Positions 1-11,790 of a stretch of DNA of 64,000 bases are shown here, piece by piece. Every line of letters starts with the position of its first letter. The first letter of the stretch is position 1. Where the stretch lies: contig QZLH01000309.1 in the NCBI GenBank assembly GCA_003833135.1, positions 49,550 to 113,549 of the forward strand, written 5' to 3'. The DNA is from Oehlia diaphana (taxonomy: Eukaryota > Glomeromycota > Glomeromycetes > Glomerales > Glomeraceae). Position numbers and translations under genes: made by a program. The notes under the pieces were generated by a model that was given only the letters and a program-made list of their open reading frames with translations, was not told the DNA's origin and searched no databases.

Positions 1-109
1 ATATTTTGTTATAAGCTTATCAAAACACTTATAATCATACTATTTGACCCTTTTGTCCCAACTGTTTAATTTGACATTTTTAATGTTAGTTATCACTCAA
101 GCCAGAATA

Positions 110-531
110 GTGATAACAGTTGCCTTTTTATTGGCCAAACTTTCAGGAGTTACTATGTAATTCCCTCCTACTGCCCATTCATATTTGTAAAATTCTATAT
201 ATCAATTCTATGCGTAATAACTTCCATCCTGATCCATTATTTAGAAACATTTCTATATCGCATCTATCTCTCCAGCAGACCTAACCAGAAAGTCATCTAT
301 TGAATGATTTGACGGGTAAGACTTGTACATCATGATACTTATCTCCTTCTACAGTCCTCCTTCTTTCATACATATGCACAGTAGACAACTATTCTTGTCT
401 TTAACTGACTACCTTTTCTATTTAAATTCAGCTTGTATTATTTCTGTAATTTTTTCACGGGAGGACTCACTTAATTGCACCATATATGGCGTTTTTCCAT
501 AATCTTCTGCTGTTAATCTAAACCAGTTCAT
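110..531 (-). pseudogene. Decayed fragment of a Maverick/Polinton-type element ORF
   Basis: Read on the minus strand, the segment gives pieces of one protein in shifting frames, interrupted by stops. They begin MNWFRLTAEDYGKTPY near 531-484. Further along come VLPVKSFN, then DDFLVRSAGEID, NGSGWKLLRIE and finally GGNYIVTPESLANKKATV near 120. The order VKSFN, then a SAGEI-like stretch, an NGSGW motif, and a Y-x-TP-x-x-LANKKA motif matches an ORF commonly found beside protein-primed DNA polymerases of Maverick/Polinton-like elements. At least two frameshifts and several in-frame stops are visible, and the similarity stops just after the KKATV motif, so this is a dead N-terminal remnant. The family call rests on remembered motif order, not on a search. 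A different self-replicating element carrying the same ORF is possible. Confidence 0.45.
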
Positions 532-3500
532 TCTTGTTAAAAATCACAAAATCAATGTTATTACCCAAGGAAACAAATCCTAGGTACAATTATTAATAAT
601 CGTAAAATTATAATATTTAAATGGTTAAATGCTTTGTTTCCTTAGTTTACTTTCAATACTAATTTATTTTATTTAGTAATTTTACTGTATATTATGAATT
701 CATTTTACAAAGAAATATTTAAACGTAAATATTTAAGAATATACAAAATTAAAAATTTTATTAGAATATAGTTGGTTTAATGAATTTTATACATTAAATT
801 TGTTTTATACAAGTAGATTCTATATTGTTTTATCATTTTCGCTCTTCTTAACATTTCATGTTTAGAAAATCTTCGCCTTTTATTATTAATTCTATAAAAA
901 CAAAATAGACGAGACGTCGAAACGATATTAAATTACCACTTCTTTATGTAATTTTACCATCAGAATCGATAACTGGCAATTTATTTGTAACAATTACAAT
1001 AGCATATTCGCGACCAAATAAATTAAGCCGATTAAGAAGCAGACTCACGGAGTTATTACAAGATAAGAAATGTTATTCTAATTTGGATAGGAATTACTTA
1101 ATAATATTCGAATCAATAAATCGATTAATATATATTTTATGGATCTTTTATTATCACAATAAATTCGAAACCATGAAAAAAAATCGATCAAAAAAGTATT
1201 ATAATTTATTTATTTTATATAGTTACATTAAAAATCACACTCGCGCGTTTTTCTCAACTGATCTTTCTAATTTAATATAATGTATATAAAAAATTATTTT
1301 AGACAAAATAATATGTTATTACGGTACACGAAAAAAATAATACGCCAACATTATTTATAATCATGCTCACGTAACAAGTATATTCAAGATCGAGATTATT
1401 AACCTATACAAGGTATCTTGTCCGATATTAAAAAAAATTTAATATATCCAAATTTAGTTACCCTTCTCGTCACAGCCAAAGAGTATCGTCATTATGACGT
1501 AATTTGATTTGTTTTTCTGGAAAAAAGAAATTTTAAAATGAGGTTTTGTTTTTTTATAGTCTTTAATTAAAATCACCATGATGGTACTAGTCTATTCTAG
1601 AAATGTTAAATAAGCAATTTAGACTAACTGTTAAATTTTTTAAGAATCGTCAGTTTTAAAATGTTTTTTAATTAGCGCTAGGAATTTATAAATACGAAAA
1701 AAAGTATAATACTAACCTACTACTGTAAAATGATAATAATTCATCTAAATCTAGATCAACATATATCTAATCATATATATATAGTAATACAGATTGAGAT
1801 GATCAATCTGACGAACTTAGTAAGAAATTAGCGAAGAAATTATTTCTGAAGAAATTATCAGGGAAGCCATTTCGAAAGTAGATAATGAAATAATTAATAA
1901 AGTAGTAATAAAAAAGTAATAAATGGTTTAATAAAAAAGACAATAGATGCTGAAATCATCTGCCACTATTGCTGTTACTATATAATAGTAATGCCACACG
2001 GACAATATGTCGTGGAGGATATAAAAATAATGTAAATAATAAATAGAAAACATGTTATGGATGAATAATATTCGAGAACATTCAGGAAGAAACATACGTG
2101 AATCAATAAAACTTTCAGTCACATTAATAGTTTTTCCGAAACCCTGTAAAAATAGTCGATCCGTTTTTTATATTCCATCTTTTTTTCCGTAGGAGGCTTG
2201 AAATTAATAACCTTATATCATGGAATTTATCAAATTATTTACATTTTCCGTGAATCCATGAAAAGCTCATATTTACATTTTTACGGAGTTTTTACAGAAA
2301 TAACGGATAAAATTTTTTATAGGGAAAATATCATTTCTTAAAAAGTCGAACAACTGACGTCGAAAGTTTAAGAATATTAAGAGAAAGTAGCTTCCTCCTA
2401 AAAATAAAACCTAATAAATCATTAGGAGTTTAATATGGTATACTACTTAGAGAAAAATCAAGGGGCAAAAAAAAAAAAATTTTTTTTTATATACATGTAA
2501 TATAAAAAATTCTTAGAATCAATCATGATTTAACATTTCAGGTACACATCATGTAATATTTTAATTATCGTTTTGTCATTATTAAATTATTAAACAAGAA
2601 AATAACTTGTTTCTTTCATTTATTTCTATTTTTGTATTTCAAAGGTTCTCAAAAAAGAACCAAAAAAGAACCAATCATATTAAAAAGAAAAAAGAATGAT
2701 TATTTATTTTCAAATAATTCATGATATTCATGTGAGAGCTGTAACGGAACGTTTTCCAATTTAATTTTATTATTAATTTTTATTAAAAAAATTTTTTTTT
2801 ATAAATAGTATCTCTTTATTCTCTTAGCTTATGGATATTTGTTTTTCTTGAAGAGGGATGTAATTTTCCTTAGTCTCCTGTTTAATTTCTATCGTGAAAC
2901 GTGTCAGTCTTAAATATTTAGGAGATTGTCATATGAAAAATAATTAATTGTCTTGGTACTTGTCCCTTAGCTGGAAAAATCCAGCAAAAACTGATATCTA
3001 ACGGGGGATAACTAGAATTAAATGTTGAACTTGATTGACGGGACGGTGAGGCTTGTCATGAAGCTTGTCGTGAAATAACTGGATTGTAACGCAAATTTCA
3101 ACAAACCTGTTTAAAAATCGTGGATAATAAAAAAATAAGTTCAATTCGATCTTTAGAATTTATCTTGGATGGACAAAATAATTCGATGTTGTTTTTTTTA
3201 TTAGCAAAACAATAATAAATATATAATAACAGTTAAATTATTGTTTTTGATGATCATTTTGTTTCACCAATGACATTCTCAAAATATTATTTTTTTTTTT
3301 GGAAGTTGTACGGACGTAAGGTATATTATCATACTTTATTTAACATGGAGTTTGTTTAATATCAGTTACAAATTATAATCTATTATTAGAAATTAATTCC
3401 ATCCTTATAATACTAGTAATTTTGTTGATATAATGAAATTTTACGACGAATATTGCTATATTACCGTAATATTGTGTACGCAGATATTCAATATCGTACG

Positions 3501-4806
3501 AATGATTAGCTATTTATGAATATATTGGCCAGCATGATCCTAGGGCAAGTGAGGATAACATAAACGTGTCTATCAATAAGGACGTGCAGTTTCCATGATT
3601 ATTATGAATTTGATAACACCACTACCTGCAATTAGACGATTTAGGATTATTCAGATTTCAAAGTATATATCATGTGACTTTTATTTCATGGCGGTTTTTT
3701 ATTTTAATAATTGTTGAGCCCCCATTAAGTATGCCTAATTTATCCTTATTTTTTTTTTTATAGAACCTTAATTTATATTCAAATCGTGGCTGAAACATTC
3801 GTCGATCTTTCCAAATTTCTTTCTTAAAAAATATCAAAATTTCACTTTTTATTTACCAAATTTCATTATTAAAAAGAATACTTTTATAGCTTAACATATT
3901 GAAATGTAAAGCAAGCGTATATAAAAGCTAAGGAGTGGACCGTGCTGCTTCCGATAAAAATTTTTTTTTATAATCTAATTTATTAATTTTTCTAAATGAT
4001 CGTAACGAAAAGAGCGTCGCTCATAAATTATAACGACCTTATTAAAAAAAAAATACAACTATTAAAATGTATAATAACATAAAATTCTGATATTTTATTG
4101 GTGTATTTATTACATAATCCTTCCGATTAATATATTCAATACAAAAAGAGACGCTCTTAAAGAAAAGGTATTGATCAAATAAATATTAAAATTTCTTTTG
4201 CTTCTTTTCATATTAAACTCTCAAAAAAAAAAAATAAAATAAAAATAAAAATTTGCAAATAGAAAATTTCAAGAAAAATACCTAAAAAAGAAATATATGT
4301 GGAATCGTCTCTACATCGGCCGAAAGTTATGTTGGATCATTTTTAATCGTCAATCAAATTATTTTCGATTGAATTGAATAAAACTAAGATAAATTAATAT
4401 TTTATTGAAATATTCTATTATTAGACATACACGACGTAATTAATTAATAATGGCAAGTATTATTACTTACCATTAAACCTCCTCGTCGAAATGAAAGAGA
4501 ATTATTTGTTGCATCACAGAAATTCTCCGAGTAAAAATTCCCGAGTTAGTGTAACAGAAATGTGATAGACAGTAATAATTTATTAGTCGTTAAATCAAAA
4601 AATTCTATATAAATAAATGTAGAACCCAAAAAAAAAAAAAATTCGTAAAAATTTTCATAAAATTTTTTAGAATTTTTTTTTTTCCCCAACTTGAGAGCTT
4701 TAAATAAAAAAAATAAACGATTTTGTGCATCTTTCCATATACGGTAGATGTTTCTTACTATAAAAAATTTTAAACATTACCCTAAAATAAAAAGTGACGT
4801 CATATA
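532..4806. other. AT-rich spacer, no gene recognised
   Basis: The stretch is dominated by A/T runs. Open frames in it (for example around 1083-1280 and 1928-2122) are Lys/Asn/Tyr/Ile-rich, have no recognisable motif and no coding-like composition. Slightly less AT-rich patches near 2870-3110 and 3480-3640 could be worn element remnants, but I could not assign them. The last ~200 bp are upstream of the gene that starts at 4807; I see no clear TATA box there. Confidence 0.5.
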
Positions 4807-6705
4807 ATGCAACCACTCTACGAACTGAACATCGAATTCTTTAAATTTGTACACACTCCTTTACCGCTTATTCTAACAAATAGACAATGGTATACTATAT
4901 CAAAGGACCCTCACGCACGCGCTGAATGGCTTATCAATAAGTACGGTCTCGCGCACGCACTTTTCCATGCAGTGAGGCTTGGAAATAGCTTCATAACGCC
5001 GGAGGTGATTCAGGCTTTACTTTCAAAAAAAGCGATTTTGTCTCGTTATTTCGTACAACGTCTATTAATGCATTTCGGCAATTATGACGAAAAACTTATT
5101 GAACTTAAAATAGAACATAACGTGAATCAGGTTGATTTCGATAGGATTCGAGCATTTCAAAAGAAATTACAATCACCATGGGCTAGTAATTTACCTTTGC
5201 CAATTTTTACTAAGCTAATTACTGAAGGATATAGTATTTTAAATGATCAAGAACTTGCAACTAAAGGAAACGACATGGAGTTATTTCACTTCTTATCCGC
5301 AGGCCCTCTCGTTATTAATTTTGCTCCCCAAAAATTACTTCAAAATATCAACGAAATAAAAGATTTAATTATTAATAAAAAGTTTATTCCTTTCCCTCCC
5401 CGTCCAAAACCCACTTATGAAGATACAGTGCATTATATTCAATTAATGCAAGCAAGGGCACATGAGGAATATCCGCCAAAAGACGGTTACGAAAATAGTC
5501 GTCAACTAAACGTAGTAGCCAGAGCAATATTGATTCATCCGGATTTAGTTCTTATGTGGAAAGAAATCGGGTATCATGAAATTTGCAACGATGTTAACGA
5601 ACTCGTTATGCAAGGCGCTCTTTTAATTTTATTCCCTCCAACACCACCAAGTGATTGGGAGTGCCCCGGTGTACGTGCTATCGTTACTCGTTTAAATCAG
5701 CTCATCGATCTTGGATTTAAATTGACTGATACTGTCATGGAGGAGGCATTTCATTTATTTGAACATAGATTAAGTGAAATTGGTGATACTTTGATGAGCG
5801 CATTTCAAGTAATTCGTAAAGAGTCCAAATCAGCGATTTCTACTGCCTGTCTTATTAAAGCTATTAAACCCGAGAGAAGCCATAAGAAAACTAATTTATT
5901 GGAATTCTTAGTCGATAGAATTGATCAACCTGAAGAAGCTTTAGAGACTGCTTTGAATTTTTACAACGTCGGTTTCAAGTTAGATGTTAACGATGTTGAC
6001 TCAATTAAAACTATCAAAATTAGATCTTTATCGGTTCATTCAAACTTATATTATTGGATTCTCAAAACTTATGGATCAGAATCTAGAAATACTCAAAAAT
6101 GTTTTGAAGATATCATTGAATCCAGAATTTGGGTGGATCTAAAATTACAAGAATCTCCAGAGCGGGACGTGCCAGAACATCTTACATCATGTGCTTATAA
6201 TTCTATCTGCTCTATCTACCTAGAATTCTGTAATGAAAAGGTTCCATTTAAAAGAAGCTATTTGCCATATTTGCAATTGGCTGATAATGATGAAATCATT
6301 AGGCCACTTTTCGGAATTAGCTTACCAAAAGTGTTTGGATTGGACCCCAATATTGGATTGCCCTTGGAGATTACTTATAGTTATAATAGGCCAGAAGTTA
6401 GATTGGTTATTAACAATAAGAGGAAATTTAATGATATGAATGACTTGGATAATCAACAAAAAAACGAGGCAAAAGAATGGTTTAGATTGCTTAAGAAATT
6501 GCATTATCTTACAGATCCTAATATCACTCAAAATTTCAAAAATAGTCTTGGAGAATTCTGGGAGAGAATTACTACTTCACAAGATCCGGAAATCCAATCT
6601 TTAATTAATAATGAAAATAGTGAAAATGACGAAAATAACGAAAAAAATAAAGTTTATGTTTCCGAGCAATATAGTGCAAATTCTTCAAAAAGAATTAAAC
6701 AGTGA
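4807..6705 (+). CDS. Uncharacterised intronless 632-residue helical protein
   Basis: A single uninterrupted frame of 632 codons, with codon use and composition unlike the surrounding spacer, so I take it as a real gene. The protein is rich in predicted amphipathic helices of 15-25 residues separated by short loops and Pro-rich turns (residues about 200-210 and 270-285), which suggests an alpha-solenoid-like scaffold. I see no signal peptide, no membrane segment and no catalytic motif. The C-terminus (from about residue 605) is low-complexity and Asn/Glu-rich, and ends in a basic KRIKQ that could act in nuclear targeting. The first ATG of the frame is used; no better start lies downstream. I do not recognise a named domain. 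Lack of introns contrasts with the heavily split neighbours and suits a lineage-expanded family or an old retrocopy. No function is proposed. Confidence 0.8.
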   Translation: MQPLYELNIEFFKFVHTPLPLILTNRQWYTISKDPHARAEWLINKYGLAHALFHAVRLGNSFITPEVIQALLSKKAILSRYFVQRLLMHFGNYDEKLIELKIEHNVNQVDFDRIRAFQKKLQSPWASNLPLPIFTKLITEGYSILNDQELATKGNDMELFHFLSAGPLVINFAPQKLLQNINEIKDLIINKKFIPFPPRPKPTYEDTVHYIQLMQARAHEEYPPKDGYENSRQLNVVARAILIHPDLVLMWKEIGYHEICNDVNELVMQGALLILFPPTPPSDWECPGVRAIVTRLNQLIDLGFKLTDTVMEEAFHLFEHRLSEIGDTLMSAFQVIRKESKSAISTACLIKAIKPERSHKKTNLLEFLVDRIDQPEEALETALNFYNVGFKLDVNDVDSIKTIKIRSLSVHSNLYYWILKTYGSESRNTQKCFEDIIESRIWVDLKLQESPERDVPEHLTSCAYNSICSIYLEFCNEKVPFKRSYLPYLQLADNDEIIRPLFGISLPKVFGLDPNIGLPLEITYSYNRPEVRLVINNKRKFNDMNDLDNQQKNEAKEWFRLLKKLHYLTDPNITQNFKNSLGEFWERITTSQDPEIQSLINNENSENDENNEKNKVYVSEQYSANSSKRIKQ

Positions 6706-8660
6706 TATTTAAATTGAATCAATGATTATATTATAACACATTTTGAAATCATACGTTCTTTTTACATTTTTAAATTTCAAAAACGTCCGTTCGTTTTGTT
6801 ATTTATTTTCTTTTTTTTTTAAAAAAAAAGGGTGATGGTAAGTTTATGAATTAAATTATTATAATAATTAATTTTTAATTCCATAATTAACAAATATTTT
6901 ATTTAATGATTTTATAAAGATATAACATATTATAATAGGTAATATGCGTTAATTAATTTAATCTTATCTAAAATTATATATAATAATAACAATTACTAAT
7001 ATAATTAAAATTAATAAAATTATATATGTAATATAACTTGAATCAACAATTTTTTTTAATGTTTTAAAGAAATCAACTTAGGTATGTGAAAAAAAGTATT
7101 ATTATTACGTAAGATTAATTTATTATTTTTATATAAACTAATTAGTATCACTTTCTAGTAGATATTATGCCACGCCACAAAAATATATATATGATTTAAC
7201 CGTAAAATAATCTCCTCACAAAAATAACATTAAGATTTGCTCAGTAAGAATAATAATATACAATGAATTATGGATTTTTTACTGTAGACATTTTTTTCCA
7301 GTATGCGACTTAACTCTTTATTATCGGCACACCATACCCTCCTTTATATGACGAATGAGTTGATTTCGTTCGCTTATATTAATCTCATTTATTTTATTAT
7401 AAGTAAATTTATCCTTGAGTATTTTAAATTAAATTCACCATTTTTTTTGTTTATTTAGAATTCTTTTATTCCCTATCAATATTTATTTTTTAAATTATAT
7501 TCTCGGCGAAAAATCTGAATACTTATGGCGAAATTTTATAGATCGAATAAAGTTTTTGATTATTCTTACAAAAAATTAATTGGCAATTTTTTAATATTAG
7601 TAATAATTTTATTAATTTTATTGGCAAAATTATAATATTTTTATGCAAAACAAATTTAATATTTGGAAATTTATTATTTAAATGTAGTAAGTTGAACCAA
7701 AAAAAAAATTTCATTATATTATTTTAATACATTTAATACATTTAAAAACATCCTATTTAGTAATATAAGTTGAATAAATCCAACAGAAAAAAAAAAAAAA
7801 AAAAAATTTAATTCAAATTTTTATGTATCTAAAAAATTAAATTTAAATAAAACAAAATATTTGAAAAAAAAAAGATTTAATAATAATAAGATTATAATAT
7901 GAAATGAAAATTTTAGATTAATTCTAATATAGCTAGAAAAATTTTTCAGAATGATTTCAATTCTGACCAAAATATTTAACTCTAACTGGAATTAAGAGGA
8001 ATCATTTTCTTTTTAATCACTTTTTTTAGATTATAAGTCAGATTAACCAGTCATAATTTTTAACAAATTCCAACTTCTAGTCAAAATAATATTACTAATC
8101 TAAAAAAAAAATTTAATATACATATACAACTGTTACAATTGATAATTACATTCTATACTTTTGTTTTATCTAAACAGGAAAGGATATTTAAAAATATATG
8201 ATATAATTAACTGGAATTTTTGAAAGATTTAAAGACCTTTTAAGAGAAGTGTTTAAGTGAATAATAATAAATTTAAGCCAATAATTTTTATAATAGTCAA
8301 ATCATTTAGTTTCATTAATTTGCAAATTTTAGTCTATTCAGAAGAAGTTTCTAATTGAATAATGATAAGTTTAAGCCAATAATTTTTATAATGGTCAAAT
8401 CATTTAGACCCATTAATTTGCAAATTGTTGATTTTTTAGGTTCATTAATAAACTGACAAACTTTATATTTATTATTAATAATCTGTCAAATTTTATATTA
8501 GTTATATACATGTATATAGCAAGTATTTATTAATTGACTTAAATTAAACACCTTAATACTATACTAAAATGTTAACAGTATACCTCGGATTTAATACTTA
8601 TTTATTTTAATACTTATTATATTTTAATACTCATTTTTTTTTAAATACTTCTCATATAAT
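6706..8660. other. AT-rich spacer with one direct repeat
   Basis: This gap holds the 3' flanks of the gene ending at 6705 and, on the other strand, of the DNMT2 gene ending at 8661. It is almost entirely A/T runs. Apart from the direct repeat at 8257-8427, listed separately, I see no gene or element. Confidence 0.55.
8257..8427. repeat. Two-copy direct repeat, unit about 75 bp
   Basis: Copy one (about 8257-8332) and copy two (about 8355-8427) share the core ttaagccaataatttttata, followed in both by a TCAAATCATTTA block and then by cattaatttgcaaatt. The core starts at 8273 in one copy and 8371 in the other, an offset of about 98 bp. It looks like a local tandem duplication with point changes. 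No coding content. Confidence 0.75.
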
Positions 8661-10301
8661 CTATAAGAATAGTATGTATCTTAATAATTCTGATACAACG
8701 AAACAATTTAAAGAATTTCCTAATAATCTATATTTCTGGATAATGCTTATATTTTCAGGAAACTCTAAATATGGTCCATTGTAATTACTTTTTAACAAAT
8801 TATTACATGATCTTTGAACCATTCTTCCTTGTGTAATAGAACTTTGGGATTTAAGAGGAAATGTATGTAATCTTGCTACTTCTTCAGGCGTAAAAAACCT
8901 CAACTTAAGATTCAATAATGAAGATGGATCCTCAAAATTATAATTTGTAAACTACATATAGAAGATTAGAGATAAAAAGTAAAATTAATACTTAATAAGC
9001 ATCAATATTCTTTCAATTAAAAAAGAAAAATAGTTTTACTTACTTCCAAATTTTTAACTTGAATTAAACTTCCACTAGAATATATGTGATGACTACCATA
9101 TGACTAGTAATATAAAAAAGAATCATTACTTAACATTCTAAGAAAATAACATTTAATTATATTCTTACTTTAGTAAAACAAGAACATTTATGATCTGTTG
9201 GAAGTACAATATCTAATATATATATTTATAACAATTAGTAAAAAACATATATATTATATTTATTTTTTACTTACCAAATTTAAAATTATAACTTTTTAAA
9301 ATATACTTTTCCGGAACCAAATAATTTTTAATCTCTTCTTCATTTAATTCTTCTAAATATGTACTCAATGAAGGAATATTAAATAAATCCTCTTCAGAAG
9401 ATTCCAAATGATTTTGTTCTTGCTGATAATCTTTCTTTAACATAATTGGTAATGGCCAAGTTTTGTTAATTTTTACATTTTTCAAATATTCATCAGGTAA
9501 AATTACATCATTTAATTCACAAGTATTTGTTCTTTTCCTTGCCATTAAATAATATCTTAATCTATCATTAGGAATTCCAAACTGTAAGGGAGTTAATAAA
9601 CATTCTGTTATTTCATAATTTATTAAGCAAAGTTGATTGATTAACTTTTCTCGACATTTTGATTTCTAAATAAAAATAATTTTTATAGATGAATTGCTTA
9701 ATCGTTTAATATTAAAAAAAAAATGAATATAACTAACCTCAAAATTTAAAACATTTTCAAGAAAGATATAGTTAGGAGGATCTGATAATTTTGGCAAAAT
9801 ATCTATTAAATGAAGAAGCCCCTTTGCTCTCTGGTCTTTGTCATCCAAAGATTTTCCTCCTCTTGTATATGGTTGACAAGGAGGACTCATTAACCAGCAA
9901 TTAGCCTTGTATTTCTCTATATCTTCAACAGTTAAAGAATCAATTGCTTTCTTTAAAAGCAATTTTCATATAAAAATTCATTGTTAGATTAAAATGAAGT
10001 GAAGTGATATTATGTTATTAAAAGTTAGTTCAAGAAAAAAAAAAAATACCGTAATAGGATCCTTGCCAAAATTATGTTTATAAACGGAATTTGCCACGAG
10101 ATTAATATCAAAACTTGCAGCAACTTTTCCTTCGGTTTCGGATAAAATAAAAGCGTAATGCTAAATTTTTTAAAAAAAGTAAGCTTTTTTTAAAGAAACC
10201 CTCTTTAGGATATGAAATAAATAATTTACCAATCCACCTATCCCAGAAAAAAATTCGAGACATCTAATGTCTTTACTAGATGAATGTTGAAAACAATTCA
10301 T
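8661..10301 (-). CDS. TRDMT1: tRNA (cytosine-38-C5) methyltransferase, DNMT2/TRDMT1 family
   Basis: DNMT2 enzymes transfer a methyl group from S-adenosylmethionine to C38 in the anticodon loop of certain tRNAs. Seven exons join in phase: 10301-10230, 10160-10050, 9950-9738, 9665-9275, 9212-9169, 9103-9044 and 8951-8661, for 393 residues, close to the family's usual ~390. Visible motifs are SAM-binding FFSGIGG (residues 17-23), the catalytic loop SPPCQPYTR with nucleophile Cys86, the ENV motif (126-128), the family-specific CFT motif (274-276) and a C-terminal RYRLLGNSLN. Spacing and the CFT motif separate it from the true DNA methyltransferases DNMT1 and DNMT5. All introns have GT..AG ends. 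The start is the ATG before NCFQHSSS; an upstream in-frame ATG (10361) would add 20 residues. The family is known to act in nucleus and cytoplasm. No frameshift or missing catalytic residue is seen, so it should be active. Confidence 0.93.
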
Positions 10302-11760
10302 CGTATCTTTATAATTATTAAAAAATGAAGAGAAAATTTTTGCCGTAATACCGTAATACAAATCACATGATATTAGATCACAGAATTCATCCGTATCACG
10401 TGATATAAGTGATGGTCATTTGGCGTATTAGTACTGTATTATGTAAACCTGCATTGACCCAACTTCCATGATAGTAACTTCGAAATTTTCACTTTACCAT
10501 GCGAAAAAATGTGCAAAAAAATTCATTCTAAAAAAATCTATTGATTTTGTGTAAAGCCATTATTGATAAATTACCAGATTTTTTTTAATAAGCACATTTG
10601 AAGCACATTTGTAATCCCAATTTTTTTCAAACCCCATGTATATTAAAAAGGAGATCGATATTATAATTTAACGTCAAATTATATTTGCGAACGTTTAAGA
10701 TGTACAGAATATTTTTGATTTCGTCAGAAATTACGTGATTAGTGCATCGCATTCTTTTGCTATGATGGTCTCCATTTGGAAATAGAAGAGAAAGAAAAAA
10801 TATACTTAATATACTTAATAATACTGTACAATGACGTATATTCGAAAAACGCTTTCATGCGTTAACTATGATAATTATAGTAATAATTATGACAATGATA
10901 TTGCAAATGGGCCAAAATAATGTGATTTATATTTGGTTTTTTTTTTATAATTTTTACAATGAAAAAAATGTCAAATGTTAGTCAAAAACGTATCTTAAAT
11001 AAATCTTATTTAAATTTCCAAAAAAAAAAAAAATTGATTATATAATCTTGATTATATAATGTGTAATTGATTGATATATTGTATAATGAATTTTATTATC
11101 ACAAATAAAGTTTAAAAAGGAAAAAATTTTTGTGGGGGGAATAAAAAGGAAAGTTTATAATGTCTTCCCTCCGTTCTATCTATTCATTCGGATAGTAGTA
11201 ATAAACTACACCGATTATAAAAAGATTGACTACATGCATAATATTCATAAATACAAGAACGAAACTTTCCAAAAAAGAGTTATGAAACGAATGAATAGGA
11301 AGGACCAAAATCATGTATTATTAAAAATGTTAATATCACTTTCAAAAGATTTCTTTTCTAGAATTGATAATTATAAAATGAATAATACTATAAAAATTTC
11401 GTGTAAATGATTTCTAATTTAATCCTTATTATCATAAGTAATCGGCAAAAAAATGGATATGTAAAAAGTATAGATTACCCATTTCTTTATTATTTATGAA
11501 TTTTTTAGAAAAATTGTTATACATACAGTAAGTACAAACACACGAGCGTTACGAACATTAACGGAATAAATTTTAGCCGCGATCATTAGCATTACTTAAA
11601 AGGGTAATTTAAATTATTTTTGAATAGTATCCCATGATCATTTTGGCGTGTAATTTTTTATTAGAAAAAAAATTTTTTAAAAATACGTTTATAAAAAAAA
11701 ATTTTTTTTTTTTTTTTTTATTAAAGAAAAATAAAATTAATGAATTACGTTTTTACATAA

Positions 11761-11790
11761 AACTTAAGAAAACTTAAGAAAACTTAAGGA
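11761..11790. repeat. Short tandem repeat, unit aacttaagaa, three copies
   Basis: The word aacttaaga or aacttaagg occurs three times in succession at a 10-bp spacing. Each copy contains the palindrome CTTAAG. It is a small local tandem repeat with no visible gene association. Confidence 0.7.

Noticed and set aside
11132..11410. Plus-strand 92-codon frame, very basic
   Set aside because: It opens without an ATG, its first ATG is far inside, and composition is only that of A-rich DNA.
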